NCBI RefSeq assembly: GCF_013307245.1
Contig: NZ_CP028941.1
Span: 1,240,001 to 1,304,000, forward strand
DNA: 64,000 bases
Direction: 5' to 3'
Origin: Polynucleobacter antarcticus
GTDB lineage: Bacteria > Pseudomonadota > Gammaproteobacteria > Burkholderiales > Burkholderiaceae
Below, one piece after another: positions 17,768-26,833 of this stretch; the stretch's first letter is position 1, and each line of letters opens with the position of its first letter. A program made the translations under genes and the position numbers. The notes below the pieces were generated by a model, which searched no databases, was not told where the DNA came from, and saw only the letters and a list, made by a program, of their open reading frames with translations.

Positions 17768-18682
17768 TTATTTCTTGGCATAGTCCTCAGCCGGTCTATC
17801 ATTTAAGTTTGCCCAAGCATTCTTAGTGGCAGGTGAAAGCTCAAGGCCAACAACCGCATTTTTAGGTGGAATAGGCTTTAAAAACCATTTATCCCACAAC
17901 TTAGGCATGCTGCCATTAGCAACAATCTTTGCAATTGCAGCGTTGACTGCCGCTTTAAATTCCGGATCATTTCTTGGAACCATAATCGCAATCGGCTCTG
18001 TAGCCAATACCTCGCCAACAATTTTGAAATCCTTAGGATTTTTAGAGTTCGCAATATTACCAGCCAGAATAGAGCCATCCATCACAAAGGCATCGGCACG
18101 GCCAGACTCTAACAACAGAAAACTGTCCGCATGATCCTTGCCAAATACTTCGTCAAAATTCACGCCGTTGGCTTTTTCATGTTTGCGAAGTAGCTGAACT
18201 GACGTTGTACCAGTGGTGGTAGCAACTTTCTTACCAGCTAATTGCGAAATAGAGTTAATGCCGGAATTCGCCTTCACTGCAATTCTCACTTCCTCAACAT
18301 AAAGCGTATTTGCAAATCCAACATCCTTTGCACGATTAGCATTATTTGTAGTTGTGCCACACTCAATATCTACTGTACCATTTTGCACTAAAGGCACACG
18401 ATTTTGAGAAGTAACAGGCTGATAATTAATACGTAGCGTACTCAAGCCTAGATTACTCTTAATGTCTGCCAAAATCATACGGCAAACCTCGACATGGTAG
18501 CCATCAAAGCGACTATCGCCTGTTGTGTAGGACATTGGAATAGATGATTCACGCACACCCATTGTTACAGCACCTGATGACTTCATCTTATCTAAAGTGG
18601 GACTAGCGGCGTAGGCATTCACAGCCCCGAACAACAAGGCTGCAGCTACCATACAGCTATTGGCAAGCTTTTTACTTTTCAC
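17768..18682 (-). CDS. gltI: Glutamate/aspartate ABC transporter, periplasmic binding protein
   Basis: Family 3 extracellular solute-binding protein, 304 residues. The N-terminal signal peptide (KSKKLANSCMVAAALLFG, cleavage near NAYA-ASP) directs export. The mature part shows MGVRESSIPMSY, the family 3 signature GYHVEVCRMIL and VDIECGTTTNNANRAKDVGF, close to E. coli GltI/DEBP. The start codon is GTG at 18682, supported by AGGAGAT 5-6 nt upstream. As first gene of gltIJKL it sets the specificity; glutamate/aspartate is inferred by family resemblance. Confidence 0.93.
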   Translation of the reverse strand: MKSKKLANSCMVAAALLFGAVNAYAASPTLDKMKSSGAVTMGVRESSIPMSYTTGDSRFDGYHVEVCRMILADIKSNLGLSTLRINYQPVTSQNRVPLVQNGTVDIECGTTTNNANRAKDVGFANTLYVEEVRIAVKANSGINSISQLAGKKVATTTGTTSVQLLRKHEKANGVNFDEVFGKDHADSFLLLESGRADAFVMDGSILAGNIANSKNPKDFKIVGEVLATEPIAIMVPRNDPEFKAAVNAAIAKIVANGSMPKLWDKWFLKPIPPKNAVVGLELSPATKNAWANLNDRPAEDYAKK

Positions 18683-18728
18683 GAATATCTCCTATATTTT
18701 ATTAATATCAAAAACTCTAAACAGTATA

Positions 18729-18756
18729 TCTATAGATAATCTAATATGCATGCCAA
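18729..18756 (-). promoter_or_regulatory. Putative sigma-70 promoter of gltIJKL
   Basis: On the minus strand TTGGCA (18756-18751) and TATAGA (18734-18729) are separated by 16 bp, about 47 bp before the gltI GTG. They are assigned by eye. A TATACT overlaps just downstream and is an alternative -10. Otherwise I see nothing else in the 218-bp gltI/GST intergenic region. Confidence 0.35.
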
Positions 18757-18900
18757 ATCATTCAATTCTGCGTATAAACCCTTAATCATGAGTCTTTTTA
18801 TTTACCATTAAAGCGCCCGCCAGGTGCTATCTGAGTAGCTAGCTATTAAAGGCTAGAAATACTTTCCTTTGATAGGCCACAGCTTGAAATATTCTAAAGC

Positions 18901-19509
18901 TTAGTCTACCCAGCTTGGATTTTGATGCATTACCGAATGAAACAGTTCTGATTCAAGATGTTGGCTTAACCATCTTTGGGTTAGAGGTAATGGTAGGTGT
19001 GCAAACATTTCTGGATTAACCATCGAAAATTGTCTGATGAATGGAAAAATTGCAACATCTACCCAAGATAATTTTCCTCCCATTAAATATGGATTTGCCT
19101 GTAAAGCAACTTCAATAGGTTTAAGCATGAGCTCAATGGCAGTATGGAAAACTTCTGCTTGATTAATGTCAGGATATCGATTGGGATATTTATATTGGTC
19201 TAATAAGGCTTTAAATGGCCCATCGTTTTTCTCAATCCAAGCCTTAGCGATAGACTGATCCACTATTGCCCAGCCATCCGGATCTGACAGCTGCAGTGCC
19301 CAAAGCATAATATCCAAGCTCTGGTCTAGGATGAGATCATCAACACACAGCACAGGAACAGTTCCTTTAGGGGATACTTGCAACAAAGATTGTGGTTTAT
19401 TTCTTAATACAATCTCTCTATGTTCCACCTGAACACCTGCATACTTTAAGGCCATACGGGCTCTAATAGCATAAGGACATCTTCGGTAAGAATATAAAAT
19501 GGGCAGCAT
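18901..19509 (-). CDS. Glutathione S-transferase family protein
   Basis: Cytoplasmic thioredoxin-fold plus helical protein, 202 residues. The N-terminal YSYRRCPYAIRARMAL carries a CPYA motif like glutaredoxin-type or omega GSTs, and SPKGTVPVLCVDD with LDQSLDIMLWAL forms the glutathione gamma-glutamyl site (cis-Pro, then acidic-Ser). The C-terminal helical domain contains WVDVAIFPFIRQF. The substrate is unknown. It is divergent from the oligopeptidase gene. The presence of a catalytic-type Cys suggests a thiol transferase or deglutathionylation role, an inference only. Confidence 0.85.
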   Translation of the reverse strand: MLPILYSYRRCPYAIRARMALKYAGVQVEHREIVLRNKPQSLLQVSPKGTVPVLCVDDLILDQSLDIMLWALQLSDPDGWAIVDQSIAKAWIEKNDGPFKALLDQYKYPNRYPDINQAEVFHTAIELMLKPIEVALQANPYLMGGKLSWVDVAIFPFIRQFSMVNPEMFAHLPLPLTQRWLSQHLESELFHSVMHQNPSWVD

Positions 19510-19628
19510 AATTTTTTAGGCTTGTCTATCGCGTACCACTAGATGATAAGGGGGTTTAGCTACCCAGCACTCTTTAAAAATTGGAGGATCTATTGGCAAA
19601 ATTTTCCCCAGTCCATTAAGCTAGAGGA

Positions 19629-21761
19629 ATGACTACCACTATAGCCCACCTACCCTCTCCTGAACTTGAAAAAAATCCTTTAATTTCTTTTGGTAAAGGT
19701 ATTGCTACTTACCAGGAAGTAAAGCCTGAGAATGTAGCGCCTGCCATTGACTTTTTACTTGAGCGCGCTCAATTAGCAGTTGACAAGGCAGTCAGCAAAG
19801 CAACTGCAGCAACTTGGGATGCCTTAGTTGAACCTCTAGAGGACGCAACGGAAACCCTTAGTAGATCGTGGAGTATCATTTCTCATTTAAATAGCGTTGC
19901 TGATACCCCTTCATTAAGAGATGCTTACGGGCAGATGCTGCCTAAAGTGACTGCTTTTTTTTCAAGCTTAGGACAAAATCTTGCGCTCTACCAAAAATTT
20001 AAAGAGTTAAATCACAGCGCTGACTTTGCAATGCTCAGCATTGCGCAGAAAAAAGTTATCGAAAACTCCTTAAGAGATTTTCGTCTTGGCGGTGCAGAAC
20101 TACCAGATTTAGAAAAACCTCGATTTGCTCAAATTCAAGACGAACAAGCTGTTCTTGGAAAAGCATTTTCAGATCATGTTCTCGATGCCACGGATGGATT
20201 TATATATGTGGTGCAAGAGACTTCTGAGTTAGCCGGCCTTCCCGGAGATGCAATTGCGGCAGCCGCTGATCTGGCCGAACAAAAGAATCTACAGGGCTGG
20301 GCATTTTCACTGCACTTCCCCTCTTATTACCCCTTAATGCAGTATTCTGAAAACCGTCCTTTACGGCGTCTCATGTATGAGGCCTATGTCACTCGAGCCT
20401 CAGAATTAGCATCTCAATTTGGTAATGGTAAATCAGAATGGGATAACACTGAAAATATGCTGTCTCAATTACGGCTGCGAGATGAGGAAGCCCGCATGCT
20501 TAACTTTGACAACTATGCAGCCTTGAGCCTAGCGCCAAAAATGGCACGAGATGTTCCTGAAGTAGATCAATTCCTGAGAAATATTGCCACTCGTGCAAAA
20601 CCCTTTGCTGAAAAAGATTGGCAAGAACTAAAACTGTTTGCTCAGTCGTCACTAAATTTAGATAATGGTTTAGAGCCATGGGATATTGCATTTGCTTCTG
20701 AGAAGCTCAAACAAGAACGCTATGCATTTTCTGAAAATGAATTAAAGCAATACTTTCCACTACCAAAAGTTTTAGAAGGTTTATTTGGTGTTATTCAAAC
20801 CCTATTCGGCGTACAGATTAAGACTGCATCGCTGCCTACTTGGCATGATGATGTGCAATCCTTCTCGGTGAACGATGTAGCTGGGGAAATCCTGGCTCAC
20901 TTTTATTTGGATCCTTATGCAAGACAGGGCAAACGTGGTGGCGCCTGGATGGATGATGCTCGGGGCCGTCGTGAATTACCCAATGGAGAAATTCAGACGC
21001 CGGTTGCGTATTTAGTCTGCAACTTTGCAGCACCCGTAAAAGTAGATGGCATATTGCGTCAACCCACTATTACCCACGATGATGTCATTACCCTCTTTCA
21101 TGAAAGTGGTCACGGTCTTCATCATCTACTGACCCAAGTAGGCGCCTTAGGTGTCTCAGGAATTAATGGCGTTGAATGGGATGCAGTGGAATTACCTAGC
21201 CAATTTATGGAAAACTTTTGCTGGGAATGGGAAGTACTCAAAAATATGACTGCCCATGTTGATACTGGGAATGCATTACCTCGTGACTTATTTGACAAAA
21301 TCCTAGCCGCAAAAAACTTTCAAAATGGTTTGGCAACCTTGCGCCAAGCTGTTTTCTCATTAACGGACTGGCGCCTTCACTCCAGCTTTAATGCTCAGAA
21401 GGCCCAAGGACTCGCCGTTTTAGAACTGTCTAGAGCTATCGCAAATGAGTACAACGTGATCCCTCAAGCAGAAATCTCTCGTTGGCCTAATACCTTTAGC
21501 CATATTTTTGCTGGGGGTTATGCGGCCGGGTATTACAGTTACAAATGGGCTGAGGTACTGTCTGCTGACGTCTATGCTGCTTTTGAAGAAGCTGCCAAGC
21601 TCACTGGTAGCGTGCTTGATTTAGAAACGGGCATTCGTTACCGTACAGAAATTTTAGAGGTGGGTGGCAGCCGCCCTGCTGCAGAATCTTTCAAAGCCTT
21701 TCGGGGGCGTGAGCCTAGTATTGATGCCTTGTTGCGTCACGGTGGCTTGGTAGCGCACTAA
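19629..21761 (+). CDS. prlC: Oligopeptidase A (M3 family zinc metallopeptidase)
   Basis: Cytoplasmic thimet-type peptidase that degrades short peptides, including cleaved signal peptides. At 710 residues the length is normal. The zinc site is HESGH at about residues 491-495 in TLFHESGHGLHHLL, with the third ligand Glu downstream in the GVEWDAVELPSQFMENFCWE motif; the C-terminal FAGGYAAGYYSYKWAEVLSAD segment is diagnostic of M3A enzymes. It is monocistronic and convergent with the xthA end of the glnA operon; only 23 bp lie between the stops. Confidence 0.96.
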   Translation: MTTTIAHLPSPELEKNPLISFGKGIATYQEVKPENVAPAIDFLLERAQLAVDKAVSKATAATWDALVEPLEDATETLSRSWSIISHLNSVADTPSLRDAYGQMLPKVTAFFSSLGQNLALYQKFKELNHSADFAMLSIAQKKVIENSLRDFRLGGAELPDLEKPRFAQIQDEQAVLGKAFSDHVLDATDGFIYVVQETSELAGLPGDAIAAAADLAEQKNLQGWAFSLHFPSYYPLMQYSENRPLRRLMYEAYVTRASELASQFGNGKSEWDNTENMLSQLRLRDEEARMLNFDNYAALSLAPKMARDVPEVDQFLRNIATRAKPFAEKDWQELKLFAQSSLNLDNGLEPWDIAFASEKLKQERYAFSENELKQYFPLPKVLEGLFGVIQTLFGVQIKTASLPTWHDDVQSFSVNDVAGEILAHFYLDPYARQGKRGGAWMDDARGRRELPNGEIQTPVAYLVCNFAAPVKVDGILRQPTITHDDVITLFHESGHGLHHLLTQVGALGVSGINGVEWDAVELPSQFMENFCWEWEVLKNMTAHVDTGNALPRDLFDKILAAKNFQNGLATLRQAVFSLTDWRLHSSFNAQKAQGLAVLELSRAIANEYNVIPQAEISRWPNTFSHIFAGGYAAGYYSYKWAEVLSADVYAAFEEAAKLTGSVLDLETGIRYRTEILEVGGSRPAAESFKAFRGREPSIDALLRHGGLVAH

Positions 21762-21784
21762 GCACAACCTTTCGGTTAACCTAG

Positions 21785-22630
21785 TTATGCTTCGATTTCG
21801 GCGATGACAGGGGCATGATCTGAGGGCTGCTCCCAAGTGCGCGGCTCTTTATCGATGATGCTGGCTATGCATTTTTCTTGAAGGGCTTGACTCAAAAGAA
21901 TATGATCGATCCGCATGCCCGCATTACGTCTAAAGCCCATCATTCGATAATCCCACCAACTAAATGATTTGGGTGCTTGCTCAAACATACGGAAAGAATC
22001 TGCTAAACCTAGACCAATTAATTGATCGAAGGCTGCGCGCTCTTGAGGGGATACTAGATTTTGACCAATCCACTTAGCGGGGTCATGCACATCTAGGTCG
22101 TGCGGTGCAATATTAAAATCGCCCAATAAAGCCAGGCGGCTATTCTGAGAAAGTTCATTCTTCAGCCAGGCTTCAAGTGCGCTAAGCCATGCTAGCTTAT
22201 ACACAAATTTATCACTATCGGGCGACTGACCATTGGGGAAATAGGCTGATACTAGCCGCATAGGCTGCATCCCCTTAAAACAAACTGTCGCAGCCAGAAT
22301 ACGTTGCTGCTCATCGATATGATGAGGAATATTGCGGACTGGCTTGAGAAATGCAGACTCCACGTCTGAGGCCATGGGAGCTAAGGCAGCACGACGCAGA
22401 ATAATAGCCACCCCGTTATAGGTTTTTTGTCCGGCTGAAAAACTTAAGTAGCCCGCATCTTCCAGCTCGCGATGAGGATATTTATCATCCGTGAGTTTAA
22501 GCTCTTGAAGACATAGTGCATCAATAGGTTTCTGTGCTTTTTCCTGGCTCTGCAACCAAGTTAATACGTGCGGTAAACGTACTTTCAACGAATTCACATT
22601 CCAAGCAGCTATGCGAACAGATTTAGTCAT
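21785..22630 (-). CDS. xthA: Exodeoxyribonuclease III / AP endonuclease
   Basis: Mg-dependent DNA repair nuclease (281 residues) that cleaves at abasic sites and trims 3' ends. It shows the AP endonuclease family 1 motifs: AAWNVNSLKVRLPHV, LCLQELKLTDDKYP (metal Glu), SAYFPNGQSPDSDKF, LLGDFNIAPHDLDVHDP (active-site Asp/Asn), and C-terminal MRIDHILLS with SDHAPV (catalytic His). Its start overlaps the ntrC stop by 8 bp, so it is translationally coupled to the nitrogen-control genes. The placement of a repair gene there is noted as a finding. Confidence 0.95.
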   Translation of the reverse strand: MTKSVRIAAWNVNSLKVRLPHVLTWLQSQEKAQKPIDALCLQELKLTDDKYPHRELEDAGYLSFSAGQKTYNGVAIILRRAALAPMASDVESAFLKPVRNIPHHIDEQQRILAATVCFKGMQPMRLVSAYFPNGQSPDSDKFVYKLAWLSALEAWLKNELSQNSRLALLGDFNIAPHDLDVHDPAKWIGQNLVSPQERAAFDQLIGLGLADSFRMFEQAPKSFSWWDYRMMGFRRNAGMRIDHILLSQALQEKCIASIIDKEPRTWEQPSDHAPVIAEIEA

Positions 22631-24077
22631 TAATGCCTAACTCCTGCAGTTTCCGAGTAATCGTATTTCGACCTATCCCTAGGCGCTGCGCGGCTTCTAC
22701 TCTTCTTCCGCGGGTAACTTCAAGCGCTGCCTGTAAAACAGCCTTCTCAAACTTAGATGACAAGGCGTCATATACCTCGACTTCGCCATCCTGAAGCATC
22801 TTCACCGCCAAACGACTTAAGCCAGTCTCCCAATCTATAACATACCCTTTTGGTGTACTAGGAGCAGCTGTTGTTATATCTCCTTGCAACAACATGGGCT
22901 GCTCATTAGCTTGAGTCAATATATCTGACGGCAGATCGCTTACAACAATTACATTAGATGCAGTCATCACCGTTAACCAATGGCACAAATTTTCTAACTG
23001 TCGGACATTGCCAGGAAACGGCATTACTCCAATTTCCGACAGAACTTCATCAGATAACTTCTTGGGCTCAACGCCTAAGGATTTAGCGCAGGACAACATA
23101 AAATGGCGAGCTAACACAGGGATATCTTCAGCACGCTCTCGCAATGGAGGCATACGCAGGCGAATGACATTGAGTCGATGCAGAAGATCCTCACGAAAAT
23201 CGCCTGAAGCAACCCGTGCCTCTAAATGATGATGCGTCGAGGCAATAATACGGACATTCGCCTTAATAGGATCTTGACCGCCAACACGATAAAAGTGTCC
23301 ATCCGTTAAGGCACGCAATAAACGCGTCTGCAGATCCAAAGGAATATCCCCAATCTCATCTAAGAACAGAGCGCCACCATCAGCCTGCTCAAAGCGTCCA
23401 CGACGTAAAGTCATAGCTCCAGGAAAAGCTCCCCGCTCATGACCAAATAACTCCGATTCTAATAAATCTTTGGGTACTGCTGCCGTACTAAATGAGATAA
23501 ACGGACCTTTAGCACGAGGGCTATGCTTATGCAATGCTTGGGCAACCAACTCTTTACCAGTCCCTGATTCGCCAGTAATTAAAACAGTGGAATGTGACTG
23601 CGCTAGACGCCCAATAGCACGAAAGACTTCTTGCATCGCTGGCGCTTGACCAATGATCTCTGTAGAGTCCTGTCTCCAGCCATTTACATCCTTACTGCTA
23701 GACTGATTGCGCTCGCCCTGCTCGATGGCGCGACGAATCAGCTCTATTGCTTTATTGATATCGAACGGCTTAGTAAGGTACTCAAATGCGCCTCCTTGCA
23801 AAGCTGATACCGCAGAGTCTAAATCTGAATATGCAGTCATGATAATGATAGGTAGCAAAGGGTGAGTCTCTTTAACATTCTGCAAAAGGTCTAAGCCATT
23901 GCCTCGGGGCATACGAATATCAGAAATTAATACCTGGGGCACTTCTTTTTCTAAGGCATCCAACACATCATTCGGATTAGAGAAACTTTTATGGGGAATA
24001 TTTTCACGAGTCAGCGCCTTTTCTAGTACCCAGCGAATGGACTGATCATCATCCACGATCCAAACTGTTTTCATCAT
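22623..24077 (-). CDS. ntrC: Nitrogen regulation response regulator NtrC (with GAFPGA loop)
   Basis: Response regulator and AAA+ activator, 484 residues, that normally drives sigma-54 transcription of nitrogen-stress genes. Receiver domain: D9-D11 acidic pocket and phosphoacceptor D53 (VLISDIRMPRG). AAA+ domain: Walker A GESGTGKE (169-176) and Walker B ALFLDE (236-241). C-terminal Fis-type helix-turn-helix: AAQRLGIGRNTITRKLQELG. The sigma-54 contact loop, nearly always GAFTGA, reads GAFPGA here (216-221; codon CCT, Pro219). The ATG overlaps the ntrB stop by 4 bp, indicating translational coupling. Identity is firm; competence as a sigma-54 activator is uncertain because of the Pro. Confidence 0.95.
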   Translation of the reverse strand: MMKTVWIVDDDQSIRWVLEKALTRENIPHKSFSNPNDVLDALEKEVPQVLISDIRMPRGNGLDLLQNVKETHPLLPIIIMTAYSDLDSAVSALQGGAFEYLTKPFDINKAIELIRRAIEQGERNQSSSKDVNGWRQDSTEIIGQAPAMQEVFRAIGRLAQSHSTVLITGESGTGKELVAQALHKHSPRAKGPFISFSTAAVPKDLLESELFGHERGAFPGAMTLRRGRFEQADGGALFLDEIGDIPLDLQTRLLRALTDGHFYRVGGQDPIKANVRIIASTHHHLEARVASGDFREDLLHRLNVIRLRMPPLRERAEDIPVLARHFMLSCAKSLGVEPKKLSDEVLSEIGVMPFPGNVRQLENLCHWLTVMTASNVIVVSDLPSDILTQANEQPMLLQGDITTAAPSTPKGYVIDWETGLSRLAVKMLQDGEVEVYDALSSKFEKAVLQAALEVTRGRRVEAAQRLGIGRNTITRKLQELGIND

Positions 24078-25204
24078 GATTTCTCCTGCCTACGATATGG
24101 AATTTGGATATGAAAATCAGTCCGACCAGGACTGCTCTCACAGGCAATGAAGCCCTGGTGTTGCTGCACAAAAGTTTGCGCTAAGGTTAAACCGAGACCG
24201 CTACCGCCTTCTCTACCTGAAACTAATGGGAAAAAAATGCGCTCACGAATATCTTCTGCTACACCAGGCCCGTTATCGATGACATGTAAATCCATCGCCA
24301 TCTTATAGCGCTGTTTTGAAATCGTTACAGATCGAGCTACTCGAGTTTTAAGCTCTATTTGAGCAATGCCTTCCCGAATTTCACTAGAAAGTGCTTGCGC
24401 CGCATTGTGGGCAATATTTAATACCGCCTGAATCAACTGCTCACGATCACCTAGTATTTCTGGAAGGCTAGTATCGTAGCTACGAATAATCTTCAATCCC
24501 TTAGGAAATTCAGCAAGCACTAAGCTACGTACTCTTTCCAGAACCTCATGAACATTAAATGACTCCATAGCATGCGGCTTACGATGAGGAGCAAGCAAGC
24601 GATCTACGAGATCCTGAAGACGATCAGATTCTTTAATAATGACTTGGGTGTACTCACGTAAGCCTTTTTCTGGAAGCTCATATTCTAAAAGTTGCGCTGC
24701 CCCACGAATACCCCCTAAAGGATTTTTAATCTCATGAGCCAAATTACGCATTAATTGTTTATTGGCCTCTACTTGTTGCGATACACGCTCATCACGCTCA
24801 CTACGCAGCTGCTGATCAATCGGAAACCACTCCATCATGATCAGTGCTGGGTCCTCCAGACTAGCGACCACGACATGGGCAGGTATCGCATCTTGGTGAA
24901 TGCTTCCAGGAAGGGAATGCAATACCATCTCCTGGCGTTGTGCAGAAAAATGCCCCGCCTTTATCTCTTGAATCATATGATTGAGCGATTCATTTGAGCC
25001 AAATAAATCATGAACAGATTGACCCTCAAGTGATTTACGAGAGAGATCTAGAGCTGACTCAGCTGCAGCATTCACATAAATCAATTGTTGGTTCTCCGCC
25101 TCAAACACCACGATGGCATTTGGCAGCTGATCAAGCAATGTCGGAAAAAAAGGAGCAGCCGAAGCTGCCCCTTTGAACGAATTGCGCAAGAGACCTGCGC
25201 TCAA
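24074..25204 (-). CDS. ntrB: Nitrogen regulation sensor histidine kinase NtrB
   Basis: Cytoplasmic histidine kinase/phosphatase (376 residues) that phosphorylates NtrC under nitrogen limitation, controlled by PII. An N-terminal PAS domain (about 22-130, PNAIVVFEAENQQLIYVNAAAESAL) is followed by the H-box NLAHEIKNPLGGIRGAAQLLE with phosphorylated H157, the N-box NIAHNAAQAL, and glycine boxes DNGPGV and GREGGSGLGLTLA. It has no membrane segment, as expected for NtrB. It begins 14 bp after glnA and overlaps ntrC by 4 bp. Confidence 0.95.
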   Translation of the reverse strand: MSAGLLRNSFKGAASAAPFFPTLLDQLPNAIVVFEAENQQLIYVNAAAESALDLSRKSLEGQSVHDLFGSNESLNHMIQEIKAGHFSAQRQEMVLHSLPGSIHQDAIPAHVVVASLEDPALIMMEWFPIDQQLRSERDERVSQQVEANKQLMRNLAHEIKNPLGGIRGAAQLLEYELPEKGLREYTQVIIKESDRLQDLVDRLLAPHRKPHAMESFNVHEVLERVRSLVLAEFPKGLKIIRSYDTSLPEILGDREQLIQAVLNIAHNAAQALSSEIREGIAQIELKTRVARSVTISKQRYKMAMDLHVIDNGPGVAEDIRERIFFPLVSGREGGSGLGLTLAQTFVQQHQGFIACESSPGRTDFHIQIPYRRQEKS

Positions 25205-25218
25205 TTCTGCTCCTTCGC

Positions 25219-26634
25219 TTACAGGGAGTAGTACATATCGAATTCAATCGGATGAGTCGTCATGCGGAAACGGGTCACATCTTCCATCTTCAAGTCGATA
25301 TATGCATCGATCATAGAGTCAGTAAACACGCCACCACGAGTCAAGAACTCACGATCTTTATCCAATGCCGCCAAAGCTTCTTCTAAGCTGGCACAAACAG
25401 TTGGAATCTTCGCATCTTCTTCTGGTGGCAAGTCATACAAGTTCTTGTCAGCAGCTTCGCCTGGATGAATCTTGTTCTGTACGCCATCTAAACCAGCCAT
25501 CATCAATGCAGCAAAGCAAAGGTAGGGGTTAGCTAATGGATCAGGAAAACGCGTTTCAATACGACGACCCTTCGCATTCGCAACGTGCGGAATACGAATT
25601 GAAGCGGAGCGATTACGAGCAGAGTAAGCCAACTTTACAGGCGCCTCAAAACCTGGGACCAAACGCTTATAGGAGTTTGTGCCTGGATTTGTAATCGCAT
25701 TCAGTGCTTTCGCATGCTTAATGATGCCGCCGATATAAAACAAGGCGAATTCAGATAAGCCAGCATAACCGTTACCGGCAAACAAATTCTCACCATTCTT
25801 CCAAATAGATTGGTGAACGTGCATGCCTGAACCGTTATCGCCCACCACTGGCTTAGGCATAAAGGTTGCCGTCTTGCCATAAGCATGCGCCACGTTTTGG
25901 ATGACGTATTTTTGCCAAATTGTCCAGTCGGCACGTTGTACCAAAGTACTAAACCTTGTACCCAATTCATTTTGACCTTGGCCAGCAACTTCATGGTGAT
26001 GAACTTCAACAGGAATACCTAATGACTCCAAAATCAAACACATTTCAGAGCGCATGTCATGGAAAGTATCTACTGGTGCAACTGGAAAGTAGCCACCCTT
26101 CTTACCTGGACGGTGACCTGGATTACCGCCTTCGATTTCTGCGCCTGAAGACCATGGGGCCTCTTCAGAGTCAATCTTCACAAAACAGCCTTGCATATCA
26201 GCACCCCAACGGACGCCATCAAAGATAAAAAATTCTGGCTCTGGGCCAAAATAGGCTGTATCGCCTAAACCGGTACTTTTGAGATATGACTCAGCACGCT
26301 TCGCAATAGAGCGTGGATCCCGGTCGTAACCTTTGCCATCGGATGGCTCAATCACATCACAGGTAATAACGAGTGTTGGCTCTTCATAAAATGGATCGAT
26401 ATAGCATGCAGTTGGATCAGGCATTAAAAGCATGTCAGATGCTTCAATTCCTTTCCAGCCAGCAATAGAAGAGCCGTCAAATGCATGACCACTCTCAAAT
26501 TTATCTTCGTCAAAATGCGAAATAGGTACCGTTGTGTGCTGCTCCTTACCCTTTGTATCTACAAAGCGAAAATCAACGAAAGTACATTCTTTCTCTTTAA
26601 CTAACTTCATCACATCGGCGACGGTCTTCGTCAT
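25219..26634 (-). CDS. glnA: Glutamine synthetase, type I
   Basis: Makes glutamine from glutamate, ammonia and ATP; forms dodecamers. At 471 residues it is the GSI-beta length. Motifs: the N-terminal beta-grasp [15 protein letters not shown], the Asp latch loop [12 protein letters not shown], metal and substrate segments PEPEFFIFD and [13 protein letters not shown], the ATP-site segment [11 protein letters not shown], and the adenylylation loop NLYDLPPEE with the target Tyr, so activity is probably controlled by GlnE. It heads the glnA-ntrB-ntrC-xthA operon, and the upstream region holds two NtrC-like sites and a sigma-54-like element. Confidence 0.98.
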   Translation of the reverse strand: MTKTVADVMKLVKEKECTFVDFRFVDTKGKEQHTTVPISHFDEDKFESGHAFDGSSIAGWKGIEASDMLLMPDPTACYIDPFYEEPTLVITCDVIEPSDGKGYDRDPRSIAKRAESYLKSTGLGDTAYFGPEPEFFIFDGVRWGADMQGCFVKIDSEEAPWSSGAEIEGGNPGHRPGKKGGYFPVAPVDTFHDMRSEMCLILESLGIPVEVHHHEVAGQGQNELGTRFSTLVQRADWTIWQKYVIQNVAHAYGKTATFMPKPVVGDNGSGMHVHQSIWKNGENLFAGNGYAGLSEFALFYIGGIIKHAKALNAITNPGTNSYKRLVPGFEAPVKLAYSARNRSASIRIPHVANAKGRRIETRFPDPLANPYLCFAALMMAGLDGVQNKIHPGEAADKNLYDLPPEEDAKIPTVCASLEEALAALDKDREFLTRGGVFTDSMIDAYIDLKMEDVTRFRMTTHPIEFDMYYSL

Positions 26635-26698
26635 GCAAATCTCCTCTATTAACTAAATGCGGAATTCAAACTTAAGGCGTACACCCTTGTCTATTCCA

Positions 26699-26714
26699 GG
26701 CATCAAACATGCCC
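26699..26714 (-). promoter_or_regulatory. Candidate sigma-54 promoter of glnA
   Basis: On the minus strand GGGCATGTTTGATGCC keeps the invariant GG and GC separated by 10 nt (GGCA at -24, TGC at -12), with three mismatches to TGGCAC-N5-TTGCA. It predicts a start near 26688, about 54 nt before the glnA ATG. The sequence is also nearly palindromic, which could make the match fortuitous. Confidence 0.5.
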
Positions 26715-26763
26715 TTGGGATGTGTCTAATTTACTGAAGCAAACAAATGGGAGAGATCATTAT

Positions 26764-26780
26764 TGCACTGTTTAAGTGCC
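26764..26780 (-). promoter_or_regulatory. NtrC-type binding site, promoter-proximal
   Basis: GGCACTTAAACAGTGCA on the minus strand matches the enteric glnA site TGCACTAAAATGGTGCA at 13 of 17 positions, with both half-site cores. It is centred about 84 bp upstream of the predicted start. Confidence 0.6.
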
Positions 26781-26815
26781 GAAATAAGAGAAGAAATATC
26801 AAAAAAGGCTAATTT

Positions 26816-26832
26816 TGCACCAAAGTAGTGCT
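26816..26832 (-). promoter_or_regulatory. NtrC-type binding site, promoter-distal
   Basis: AGCACTACTTTGGTGCA on the minus strand matches the enteric glnA NtrC site at 14 of 17 positions. Its start is exactly 52 bp from the start of the proximal site (about five helical turns), so both lie on one DNA face. It abuts the stop codon of the upstream CinA-like gene. Confidence 0.65.
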
Positions 26833-26833
26833 T

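Noticed and set aside
21774..21781. GGTTAACC between prlC and xthA, similar to the palindromes at 44.15 kb
   Set aside because: Only the 8-bp core matches, it is single, and it lies between two convergent stops where an operator is not expected.
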